NCBI GenBank assembly: GCA_020848055.1
Contig: JADLBB010000154.1
Span: 1-6,056, forward strand
DNA: 6,056 bases
Source: Chloroflexota bacterium
GTDB lineage: Bacteria > Chloroflexota > Limnocylindria > QHBO01
Direction: 5' to 3'
In this document: one piece after another, positions 1-4,665 of the stretch
How the letters are laid out: every line of letters begins with the position of its first letter
How positions within the stretch are numbered: position 1 is the first letter of the stretch
Program-made: the position numbers and the translations under genes
Notes under the pieces: generated by a model
The model's database searches: none
The model's input: only the letters and a program-made list of their open reading frames with translations
Told to the model about the DNA's origin: nothing

Positions 1-188
1 AGGTTGCGCTCGAACGGCACCTCCAGGACGTGGAGCAGCGAAGCGGAGACGCCCTCGCGGCCCACCAGCAGCATGGCGGTGACCTTGAGCGCCGAATCGT
101 CAACGTCGGCGATGCCGAGCAGCGGGACCAGGACGCGCGAGAACTCGAATGTCGGTGTGCGGCGCTCGGGGCGCCGGAATATGTCCAT
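1..188 (-). CDS. Universal stress protein (UspA-like) domain protein, partial (N-terminus only)
   Basis: The minus-strand frame is open from an ATG at 188 to the window edge and gives 62 residues with no stop. After a short basic leader (MDIFRRPERR) comes a Rossmann-like first beta strand, RVLVPLLG at about residues 18-25, a helix (DDSALKVTAMLLVGREG) and a second strand, ASLLHVLEVP. This is the beta1-alpha1-beta2 layout of the UspA fold. The usual Asp of the ATP-binding type (VDGS after beta1) is replaced by LLGI, so this resembles the LVPLLG variant often found in multi-domain or transporter-linked Usp proteins. ATP binding cannot be judged without the missing C-terminal glycine motif. The gene lies 57 nt downstream of the metallophosphoesterase on the same strand and has its own -10 element. 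The family call rests on only about 60 residues. Confidence 0.72.
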   Translation of the reverse strand, partial: MDIFRRPERRTPTFEFSRVLVPLLGIADVDDSALKVTAMLLVGREGVSASLLHVLEVPFERN

Positions 189-198
189 GCCGAACGCT

Positions 199-204
199 AT
201 CCTA
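199..204 (-). promoter_or_regulatory. -10 hexamer TAGGAT for the Usp gene
   Basis: Reading the minus strand, TAGGAT (TANNNT class) is followed by exactly 10 nt and then the ATG at 188. No Shine-Dalgarno lies between, which suggests a near-leaderless transcript. No convincing -35 is visible 16-18 bp upstream. The same hexamer-to-start spacing is seen before the metallophosphoesterase gene. Confidence 0.4.
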
Positions 205-245
205 CGGCGCTTCGTGGCGCGCCGGATACCCCGGCCGTAGCCGCA

Positions 246-980
246 TCAGCGCCCATGCAACAGTCGCTCGGCGAGCCGTGGCGGCAGTCCGGCCTCCTGC
301 ATCAGCCGCTGGGTGCGCGCGATGTCATAGGTCACCCGCCGAAACTCGACCAGGGCCTGCCCGGAACGGTCCACGTCAACGATCGCGTAGGCAGCGTCCG
401 GGTTGCCGTCGCGCGGTTGGCCGACGCTGCCCGGGTTGACGAGGACCCTGGTGGCGGCGTCGATCGGGGCCCGCGATCCGGGACGGCCGGGCGTCGTCTC
501 AATCTCGCCATCGATGTCGTGGAAGATGACCGGCTGGTGGGTGTGACCGAACAGGCATAGCCGGGTCTCGAAGGCACCGATGTTGGCCTCGGCCACGTCC
601 GGGCCGGTGATGTACTCCCACATCGGGTCGCGCGGCGAACCGTGCACCGCGGTCAGCGGCTCGTCCACCCGCACCTCGGGCAGGCTGGCCAGGTACGAGC
701 GCGCGTTGGCGTCGAGCGCCTCGGCAGTCCATTCGATCGCCGTGCGCGCGTCGGGGTTGAAGTAGCGCGACTGCACGAGGCCGATGGCGGCGCCGTCGTG
801 GTTGCCCATCACGCTGCGCGCGCCGATCTCCTGGAGCGTCTCGATCACCTCGCGCGGCTGGGGCCCGTAGCCCACGATGTCGCCGAGCACCCACGTCTCC
901 TCGACGGGGGGCAGGTCGCCGATGACGGCTTCGAGCGCGGCGAGATTGGCGTGGATGTCCGACAGGACGGCGATGCGCAT
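246..980 (-). CDS. Calcineurin-like metallophosphoesterase (YfcE/MJ0936-type)
   Basis: This 244-residue protein has every metal-binding motif of the calcineurin-like phosphoesterase fold in order: D8-x-H10 (LSDIHAN), G33-D34 (VLGDIVGYGP), GNHD at 59-62, H113 (AVHGSP) and GHTH at 145-148. The typical NPGSVGQPRD follows at 182-191. These residues hold a di-metal centre (usually Mn/Fe) that hydrolyses phosphomono- or phosphodiesters; the actual substrate cannot be read from sequence. There is no signal peptide, so it is cytosolic. The reading frame stays open upstream to 1451, but that stretch lies across rsmG and has no family similarity. The ATG at 980 begins exactly at the MRIAVLSDIH motif that starts this family. 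It lies 38 nt downstream of rsmG, so co-transcription is possible, but a -10 hexamer sits in the gap. Confidence 0.93.
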   Translation of the reverse strand: MRIAVLSDIHANLAALEAVIGDLPPVEETWVLGDIVGYGPQPREVIETLQEIGARSVMGNHDGAAIGLVQSRYFNPDARTAIEWTAEALDANARSYLASLPEVRVDEPLTAVHGSPRDPMWEYITGPDVAEANIGAFETRLCLFGHTHQPVIFHDIDGEIETTPGRPGSRAPIDAATRVLVNPGSVGQPRDGNPDAAYAIVDVDRSGQALVEFRRVTYDIARTQRLMQEAGLPPRLAERLLHGR

Positions 981-990
981 GGGAACGCCG

Positions 991-996
991 AGTATA
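991..996 (-). promoter_or_regulatory. -10 hexamer TATACT for the metallophosphoesterase gene
   Basis: On the minus strand TATACT (5 of 6 to TATAAT) ends 10 nt before the ATG at 980. It is followed by CG, giving TATACTCG, the same 8-mer seen upstream of the plus-strand operon at 1968-1975. No Shine-Dalgarno fits between hexamer and start, so a very short or absent leader is likely. No good -35 is visible. Confidence 0.45.
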
Positions 997-1018
997 CCGA
1001 CGGCGTCGGTGAGCTTCG

Positions 1019-1756
1019 TCAGCCGCCGAGCGGCCTCCGCGACGGCTCGCCCGCACGGCGCGGGTAGCGCGCGGGCGTCGGTCGTTCGCGCCGCACGATG
1101 ACGAGCCGATGGTCGCCGAGTGCGGCGTGCCCGCTGGGCTCGACGCGCGGGGCGCCGCCGCCCAGCTCGGCCGAAGCTGCCGCGCCAGCCCGCAGTTCGG
1201 AAGGCGCGATCGGTCCCTTCCAGGCCCGCAGCGCGCCGCCACCGGTCAGCAGCGGCAGCGCGTACTCGACCAGCACGGGCAGCGCCGCAACGGCTCGAGC
1301 GGTGACCAGGCCGTGGGTTGCCCGATGCGCCGGATCGCGCCCGAGGTCCTCGGCCCGGGCCGTGATGACGCTGACGTTCGCCAGTCGGAGGTCGACGGCG
1401 AAGGCGCGCAGGGCGTCGGTCTTCTTGGCGACCGAGTCCACCAGGGTCCACGCCACCTCCGGCCGCGCCAGGGCCAGGACCATGCCCGGCACGCCGCCGC
1501 CGGATCCGAGGTCCACGGCACTTGAGGGTGCCAGTGCATCGATCGCCGGCAGGCCGGCGAGCGAGTCGAGCAGGTGCAGCCGGGCGACCGCTCCGGGCTC
1601 GACCACGCGCGTCAGGTTGAGGCGACGATTGGCATCGAGCAGCAACCCGACGAAGCGCTCGACCCGGTCGCCGAAGGACGGCGGCAGGTCAAGGGACCGG
1701 CCTTCGAGCAGTTGCTCGAGCGCCACGCGCGCAGCGCGTGCATCGGTCTCGGACAA
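1019..1756 (-). CDS. rsmG: 16S rRNA (guanine527-N7)-methyltransferase RsmG (GidB)
   Basis: RsmG is a SAM-dependent enzyme that methylates N7 of G527 in the 530 loop of 16S rRNA; loss gives low-level streptomycin resistance in several bacteria. Counting from the TTG at 1756, the 245 residues contain NRRLNLTRV (43-51), HLLDS (61-65), the SAM-binding VDLGSGGGVPG (81-91), DSVAKKTDAL (107-116), RAVA (154-157), WKG (179-181), and a basic tail ending in the usual YPRRAGEPSRRPL pattern. The E. coli protein is about 207 residues, so this one is slightly longer, mainly in the region before the tail. I chose the TTG start because GAGGAG lies 8 nt upstream. The in-frame ATG at 1840 would add 28 Arg-rich residues unlike the family. 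It is divergent from the hpt operon. Confidence 0.95.
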   Translation of the reverse strand: MSETDARAARVALEQLLEGRSLDLPPSFGDRVERFVGLLLDANRRLNLTRVVEPGAVARLHLLDSLAGLPAIDALAPSSAVDLGSGGGVPGMVLALARPEVAWTLVDSVAKKTDALRAFAVDLRLANVSVITARAEDLGRDPAHRATHGLVTARAVAALPVLVEYALPLLTGGGALRAWKGPIAPSELRAGAAASAELGGGAPRVEPSGHAALGDHRLVIVRRERPTPARYPRRAGEPSRRPLGG

Positions 1757-1764
1757 GAGAAATG

Positions 1765-1770
1765 CTCCTC
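1765..1770 (-). promoter_or_regulatory. Shine-Dalgarno GAGGAG fixing the rsmG TTG start
   Basis: On the minus strand GAGGAG is followed by an 8-nt spacer and then TTG at 1756, the strongest ribosome-binding site on the left half of the window. It decides the rsmG start in favour of TTG over the upstream ATG at 1840. Confidence 0.7.
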
Positions 1771-1882
1771 GAGCGGCCTTTCGGTCTTCCCGTGACGGTG
1801 GCCGGCGTCGCGGCCGGCTCTCGCATCGGCCCCGTACCACCCGCGGTTACCGTAATCGGTCGCTCGCTGGAGCAGGACCGTG

Positions 1883-1911
1883 ACCGTACCGCGCCGCCGT
1901 GTGGAAGACAA
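1883..1911 (-). promoter_or_regulatory. Candidate sigma70-type promoter for rsmG
   Basis: Minus strand: TTGTCT (1906-1911, 4 of 6 to TTGACA), a 17-bp spacer, and TACGGT (1883-1888, TANNNT class). Transcription would start near 1876 and give a leader of roughly 120 nt. That leader holds a 6-bp GCCGGC stem-loop at 1801-1818. A degenerate DnaA-like 9-mer (1900-1908) overlaps the -35, and a near-perfect DnaA box (1918-1926) lies just upstream. The hexamers are weak, so this is a candidate only. Confidence 0.3.
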
Positions 1912-1917
1912 CCGATG

Positions 1918-1926
1918 TTATCCACG
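1918..1926 (+). promoter_or_regulatory. DnaA-box-like 9-mer TTATCCACG
   Basis: This matches the bacterial consensus TTATNCACA at all but the last base. It lies in the divergent region between rsmG and the hpt operon, just upstream of the candidate rsmG -35. The match is read directly; binding by DnaA is inferred. Confidence 0.5.
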
Positions 1927-1948
1927 ATTCTCGCAACAGGAGCCGACC

Positions 1949-1957
1949 TGTGGATAA
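1949..1957 (-). promoter_or_regulatory. Perfect DnaA box TTATCCACA
   Basis: The plus strand reads TGTGGATAA, whose reverse complement TTATCCACA is the strongest E. coli-type DnaA box. It ends 10 bp before the TATACT hexamer of the plus-strand operon. A bound protein would therefore occupy the -35/-10 spacer, which suggests repression, or possibly activation, of that promoter. Confidence 0.55.
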
Positions 1958-1967
1958 CTCCCGCCGA

Positions 1968-1973
1968 TATACT
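1968..1973 (+). promoter_or_regulatory. -10 hexamer TATACT for the hpt operon
   Basis: TATACT, 5 of 6 to TATAAT, lies 8 nt before an ATG at 1982 and about 50-60 nt before the first well-supported gene. The surrounding 1901-1990 segment is about 48% A+T by hand count, far more AT-rich than the coding regions. No strong -35 is visible; GACC-containing sequence at 1943-1950 is the best available. Confidence 0.45.
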
Positions 1974-1981
1974 CGTCATCG

Positions 1982-2038
1982 ATGGCGTTTGACCCTGGCG
2001 AGCAGGCTACGATCGAGGTCCGGTGGCGGAGCAGATGA
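1982..2038 (+). CDS. Possible 18-codon leader peptide upstream of the hpt operon
   Basis: An ATG 8 nt after the -10 hexamer opens MAFDPGEQATIEVRWRSR. Its TGA (2036-2038) overlaps the in-frame ATG at 2035 of the next gene as ATGA, the same coupling arrangement used elsewhere in this operon. It has no Shine-Dalgarno and would have to be read from a near-leaderless transcript. The peptide has no recognisable family. An ORF this short can occur by chance, so it is listed as a possibility only. Confidence 0.2.
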   Translation: MAFDPGEQATIEVRWRSR

Positions 2039-2436
2039 CCTCGGCCTCGCCACCCCGTTTCGCTCACGACAGCGAGGCGGAACTGGCGAGGATCCTCGAC
2101 TTCTACGGTGTCGCATGGCGATACGAACCCGACGTCTTCCCCATCTCCTGGAACGCCGACGGCGCGGTCATCGAGTCTTTCGCGCCCGACTTCTACCTGC
2201 CGGAGATCGGCGTCTACCTGGAGCTCACGACGCTCAAGCAGTCGCTGGTGCGCAAGAAGAACCGCAAACTGCGCTGGATGCGGCAGCTGTACCCGGAGGT
2301 GCGCGTGAAGCTGTTCTACGCGCGTGACTTCCGCGCCCTGATGGTCAAGTACGGCCGGCTCGACTTCCTGACCGACGTGACGCTGGCCAACGGTGCGGCG
2401 GCGCGGGTCAGTGATCCGGGGAGCAGCGCGGCATGA
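2023..2436 (+). CDS. Conserved protein with a PD-(D/E)XK-nuclease-like core, function unknown
   Basis: This is a 137-residue soluble protein. The core resembles small PD-(D/E)XK nuclease-fold proteins: an early helix with acidic residues (SEAELARILDFYGV, 17-30), WRYEP (32-36), FAPDFYLPE (53-61) with Asp56, and YLELTTLKQ (65-73) with Glu67. A very basic helix follows (VRKKNRKLRW, 76-85), then a strand, VRVKLFYARDF (93-103). The usual catalytic Lys after Glu-X is Thr69; K72 or K79/K80 might substitute, or the protein may be a non-catalytic nucleic-acid binder. Two starts are possible. GTG at 2023 has GAGGT 4 nt upstream of the -1 region; ATG at 2035 overlaps the stop of a possible leader peptide. 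Its TGA overlaps the hpt ATG, so the two are almost certainly co-translated. No specific function can be assigned. Confidence 0.8.
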   Translation: MAEQMTSASPPRFAHDSEAELARILDFYGVAWRYEPDVFPISWNADGAVIESFAPDFYLPEIGVYLELTTLKQSLVRKKNRKLRWMRQLYPEVRVKLFYARDFRALMVKYGRLDFLTDVTLANGAAARVSDPGSSAA

Positions 2437-3005
2437 TGGTCGGCGCCAGCCTCCACGACGACGTCGAGGAGATCCTGCTCGACTCGCAGGCCGTGGCCGG
2501 CCGCGTGGCCGAGCTGGGAGCCCAGATCGCGTCGGACTACGCCGGCCGCGACCCGGTGCTGGTATCGGTCCTCAAGGGTGCGATGGTCTTCATGGCCGAC
2601 CTGATGCGGGCCATGGATCTGCCCTGCAGCATCGACCTGATGGAGCTGTCCTCGTACGGTTCGGGCACCGAGTCGACCGGCCAGGTGCGGATCATCAAGG
2701 ACCTGTCCTCACCGATCTACGGGCGTGACGTGATCGTGGTCGAGGACATCATCGACACCGGCCTGACCCTCAATTACCTGCTGCGCTACCTGGCCGACAA
2801 GGGCCCGGCCTCGATCCGGATCGTGTGCCTGCTCGACAAGCCGGCGCGCCGGCTGGCCGACATCGACATCGACTACGTTGGCTTCACCATCCCCGATCGC
2901 TTCGTCATCGGCTACGGCCTCGACTATGCCGAGCGATACCGCAATCTGCCGTACGTCGGCGTGCTGAAGCCGTCGGTCTACAGTGGACCGCCGCCCGAGG
3001 CCTAG
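2433..3005 (+). CDS. hpt: Hypoxanthine phosphoribosyltransferase
   Basis: This enzyme transfers phosphoribose from PRPP to hypoxanthine or guanine to form IMP or GMP (purine salvage, cytosol). The 190 residues show all type I PRTase hallmarks: SVLKGA (45-50) for pyrophosphate contact, the mobile loop SSYGSGT (73-79), the PRPP loop VVEDIIDTGLTL (102-113) with E104/D105 and the catalytic base Asp108, K136 (LLDKPARR) near the purine pocket, and the C-terminal FVIGYGLDYAERYRNLPYVG motif (157-176). Length is normal for bacterial Hpt (about 175-190). The ATG at 2433 overlaps the upstream TGA by 4 nt and has GGGGAG (2418-2423) 9 nt upstream. A second ATG follows immediately at 2436. The downstream gene begins 3 nt after the stop. 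Confidence 0.97.
   Translation: MMVGASLHDDVEEILLDSQAVAGRVAELGAQIASDYAGRDPVLVSVLKGAMVFMADLMRAMDLPCSIDLMELSSYGSGTESTGQVRIIKDLSSPIYGRDVIVVEDIIDTGLTLNYLLRYLADKGPASIRIVCLLDKPARRLADIDIDYVGFTIPDRFVIGYGLDYAERYRNLPYVGVLKPSVYSGPPPEA
2997..3000 (+). promoter_or_regulatory. Shine-Dalgarno GAGG fixing a TTG start
   Basis: GAGG at the 3' end of hpt is followed by 8 nt and then TTG at 3009. This spacing supports the TTG as the start of the following membrane protein. The next in-frame ATG (3063) would remove most of its first membrane segment. Confidence 0.5.
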
Positions 3006-3008
3006 GCC

Positions 3009-3434
3009 TTGGACGGGGGCGCGCGCCGCTTTCGCTGGCTCATCCTGCTCGGGGCGCTGGCCATGATCGGGTCCGGGTTCCTGCCGTGGTGGCGATCCGG
3101 TGGCGACTCGGTGTCCGGGGTGGACGTGCCGGCGCAGTCGGGCATCGGCCTGGCCGGCGGTGGCATCGTGATCTACGGTGCGGCGGTGCTGGCACTCGTG
3201 CTGCTCGACATCGGCTACATGCGCGGCCGATGGGGCTTCGTCCTCGACTCGCCATGGATCTACCTGGTGCTCGGCTTGGTTGGCGCCGCCGCGCTGGCGT
3301 ACCGCGCCTGGGAGCTGTGGTCGGTCGGCTACCTGCCGCTGCCGCAGCAGTCCCCGGGGCTGGCGCTCGCCGCGATCGGGGTGGCGCTGGTGCTGTATGG
3401 GGCCGGAAGCGGCCTGGCGAGCCCGCGCCGGTGA
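3009..3434 (+). CDS. Four-TM membrane protein of unknown function
   Basis: The 141 residues start at a TTG 3 nt after hpt, with a GAGG site inside the hpt 3' end. Four hydrophobic segments are clear, at about 10-28, 45-69, 83-101 and 116-134. Basic residues at the N-terminus (ARRFRW), in the MRGR loop (71-74) and in the ASPRR tail (137-141) put both ends and the middle loop in the cytoplasm. The GSGFLPWW sequence at the end of TM1 (21-28) resembles a motif common in small uncharacterised membrane proteins of high-GC bacteria. No catalytic, transport or binding motif is visible. The stop codon overlaps the GTG of the next gene (GTGA), implying translational coupling and perhaps a shared complex. 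I do not recognise a named family. Confidence 0.8.
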   Translation: MDGGARRFRWLILLGALAMIGSGFLPWWRSGGDSVSGVDVPAQSGIGLAGGGIVIYGAAVLALVLLDIGYMRGRWGFVLDSPWIYLVLGLVGAAALAYRAWELWSVGYLPLPQQSPGLALAAIGVALVLYGAGSGLASPRR

Positions 3435-3808
3435 GCGAACCACGATCCGCCGGCGGGCGCTGGCGGCCGTTCGTCGTCGCGGGCGCCGTCGCGCTCGTCG
3501 TGGTGGTCGCGTTCATCGCCTTCCTGGCCGCCCGGACGCCGGTGACCGCCACATCGCAGGTGCTCGCCGGGGTCGTCGTCAGCTGCGACGCCGGCATCGG
3601 CCTCGAATCCGAGGCCTGTCGCGACACAGTCGATGCGATCATCTCCGCAGGCCCCCCGACGCGAACGTTCGAGCTCGAGGACGTCGCGCGCGTGGACCTG
3701 CGCCGATCGATGTTCGGGTTCGGCCCCGAGTGCGAGGCGGCCTGGTTCCTCGAGCGCTATCCCGACGACCCGGTTGCCACCGAAGCGGTCGCCTGCCCGG
3801 CGCCATAG
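3431..3808 (+). CDS. Single-TM protein with a four-cysteine extracytoplasmic domain, function unknown
   Basis: The GTG at 3431 overlaps the upstream TGA by 4 nt. The 125-residue product has a short basic N-terminus (SEPRSAGGRWR), one very hydrophobic segment at about 14-33, and a domain of about 90 residues outside the membrane. That domain contains four cysteines (C52, C63, C101, C122), enough for two disulfides. The hydrophobic segment could be a signal anchor or an uncleaved signal peptide. There is no lipobox, since no Cys directly follows the TM. The frame remains open far upstream across hpt, but only the GTG-initiated part has sensible composition. It is the last gene of the operon and ends 19 nt from the convergent gene. 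No family recognised. Confidence 0.72.
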   Translation: MSEPRSAGGRWRPFVVAGAVALVVVVAFIAFLAARTPVTATSQVLAGVVVSCDAGIGLESEACRDTVDAIISAGPPTRTFELEDVARVDLRRSMFGFGPECEAAWFLERYPDDPVATEAVACPAP

Positions 3809-3824
3809 CCGGCCCGCGGCGCCG
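3798..3824. terminator. GC-rich stem-loop between convergent operons (weak bidirectional terminator candidate)
   Basis: CGGCGCC (3798-3804) and GGCGCCG (3818-3824) form a perfect 7-bp stem around a 13-nt loop, itself containing the palindrome GCCGGC. The loop spans the plus-strand stop codon and the 19-bp gap before the convergent gene. No T-tract follows on either strand, so it is not a canonical intrinsic terminator. In DNA this rich in G and C such a stem can arise by chance; position is the main support. Confidence 0.25.
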
Positions 3825-3827
3825 ACC

Positions 3828-4652
3828 TCAGCGATCGCGCAGCCAGATCCCGGTCGTCAGCACGCGCGCCCGCTCGCCGTCCCCGCAGGTGTCGATCAGC
3901 TTGACGAAGCGCAGGTCCGGGTCGAGCGGCCTGGGGTCACCGTGGGCGTGATACGTGCCACGCGCGCCCGGGCAGGCGGAGTCGTCAATGAAGGACAGGT
4001 TCCGGCCAAGGCCCTCCAGCCGGCCGGACCACCGATCACCGATGCGGTAGGTGCCGTCGTCGATGACCAGCGTCATGGCCGGCAGCCCATCGCTGGCCGC
4101 CCTGGTGTACGAGCCGTCCGACCACGCCTGGTTGGACCCCTCGCGCTCCTGGAGTCCCAGCCACCGCCCGCCGGCAGCCAGCGGCAGCACGACCACGACA
4201 ACCACCACCAGGGCCAGGGATTGCGTGCGGCCCGGACGGGCCATCGCGATGGCGGCGACGACCATCACCGCGACCCCGGCGGTCCCCGCCACTGCGGCCC
4301 AGCCGGGCGACAGGTCGATCCGCGAGGCCTGGCCCGCCTGGCTGACCGGCACCAGCGTGGCAGCGACCAGGCCGAAGGCCAGCGCCGCCCCGAATGCCAG
4401 GAGCAGGTCGAACCGTGCATCGTGCCGGCGAAGCGACCACAGCCCGCCCAGCGCCACCGTCACGGCGATCACGATCCCGGCACTCAGGATCGGGACGGCC
4501 ACCGATCCCCAGGCGTTCACGGTGGTCAGCACCTCGCGATAGCCCTCGCCGTTGAGGATCCGGTCGTGCGCGATCCAGGCCCTGACGAACGACAGCGCCA
4601 GGACGGCCGCGCCGGTCGCGGCCAGCACCGCGAGCCATCGCGTCCGACCCAT
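3828..4652 (-). CDS. Five-TM membrane protein with C-terminal lipocalin-like ectodomain, function unknown
   Basis: The 274 residues start at an ATG (4652) just before the first membrane segment, with GGAAG 4 nt upstream. The frame extends to 4733, but that part lies over livF. Membrane segments fall at about 8-26, 50-72, 82-103, 117-137 and 145-162, the last containing seven consecutive valines. Basic loops (WSLRRHDAR at 72-80, ARPGRTQ at 138-144) obey the positive-inside rule and place the C-terminus outside. The ectodomain (about 165-274) has repeated short strands, GTYRIGDRWSG, LSFIDDSACPGARGTY and LRFVKLIDTCGDGERARVL. This G-x-Y ... C ... GTY ... D-x-C ... R pattern resembles lipocalin-like beta-barrels, and C227 and C256 could form a disulfide. 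It lies 13 nt after livF on the same strand, so it is probably the operon's last gene. The fold assignment is tentative. Confidence 0.8.
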   Translation of the reverse strand: MGRTRWLAVLAATGAAVLALSFVRAWIAHDRILNGEGYREVLTTVNAWGSVAVPILSAGIVIAVTVALGGLWSLRRHDARFDLLLAFGAALAFGLVAATLVPVSQAGQASRIDLSPGWAAVAGTAGVAVMVVAAIAMARPGRTQSLALVVVVVVVLPLAAGGRWLGLQEREGSNQAWSDGSYTRAASDGLPAMTLVIDDGTYRIGDRWSGRLEGLGRNLSFIDDSACPGARGTYHAHGDPRPLDPDLRFVKLIDTCGDGERARVLTTGIWLRDR

Positions 4653-4665
4653 CAGGCTTCCGACC

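Larger units (their letters stand above)
1917..1958. repeat. Inverted repeat GTTATCCAC / GTGGATAAC
   Basis: Arms of 9 bp at 1917-1925 and 1950-1958 are perfect reverse complements separated by 24 nt. Arm centres are 33 bp apart, close to three helical turns, so bound proteins would lie on the same DNA face. Each arm is the core of a DnaA box, which favours a protein-binding dyad over an RNA hairpin. Confidence 0.75.

Noticed and set aside
205..235. Intrinsic terminator after the metallophosphoesterase gene
   Set aside because: Two competing short stems (CGGCGC/GCGCCG and GCCGG/CCGGC) exist but no T-tract follows, and the region overlaps the upstream part of the Usp promoter.
981..1451. In-frame upstream extension of the metallophosphoesterase giving a 401-residue protein
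   Set aside because: It lies over rsmG on the same strand in another frame, is Arg/Ala-rich shadow sequence, and the family start motif is at the ATG at 980.
1098..1883. Long plus-strand open frame of 261 residues opposite rsmG
   Set aside because: Ser/Arg/Ala-rich composition and no domain; it is antisense to a clear rsmG and an artefact of high GC.
1757..2022. Complete replication origin (oriC)
   Set aside because: Only two good DnaA boxes and one poor one, no AT-rich unwinding tract, and no dnaA/dnaN in view. Kept only as a regulatory or origin-proximal hypothesis.
2709..3443. Minus-strand 244-residue open frame opposite hpt and the 4-TM gene
   Set aside because: Arg/Gln/His/Asp-rich shadow translation antisense to well-supported genes, with no recognisable motif.
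4149..4215. Run of valine codons in the 5-TM protein as a microsatellite or sequencing artefact
   Set aside because: The seven valines use mixed codons (GTG, GTT, GTC) and sit inside a normal membrane segment, so protein selection explains them.
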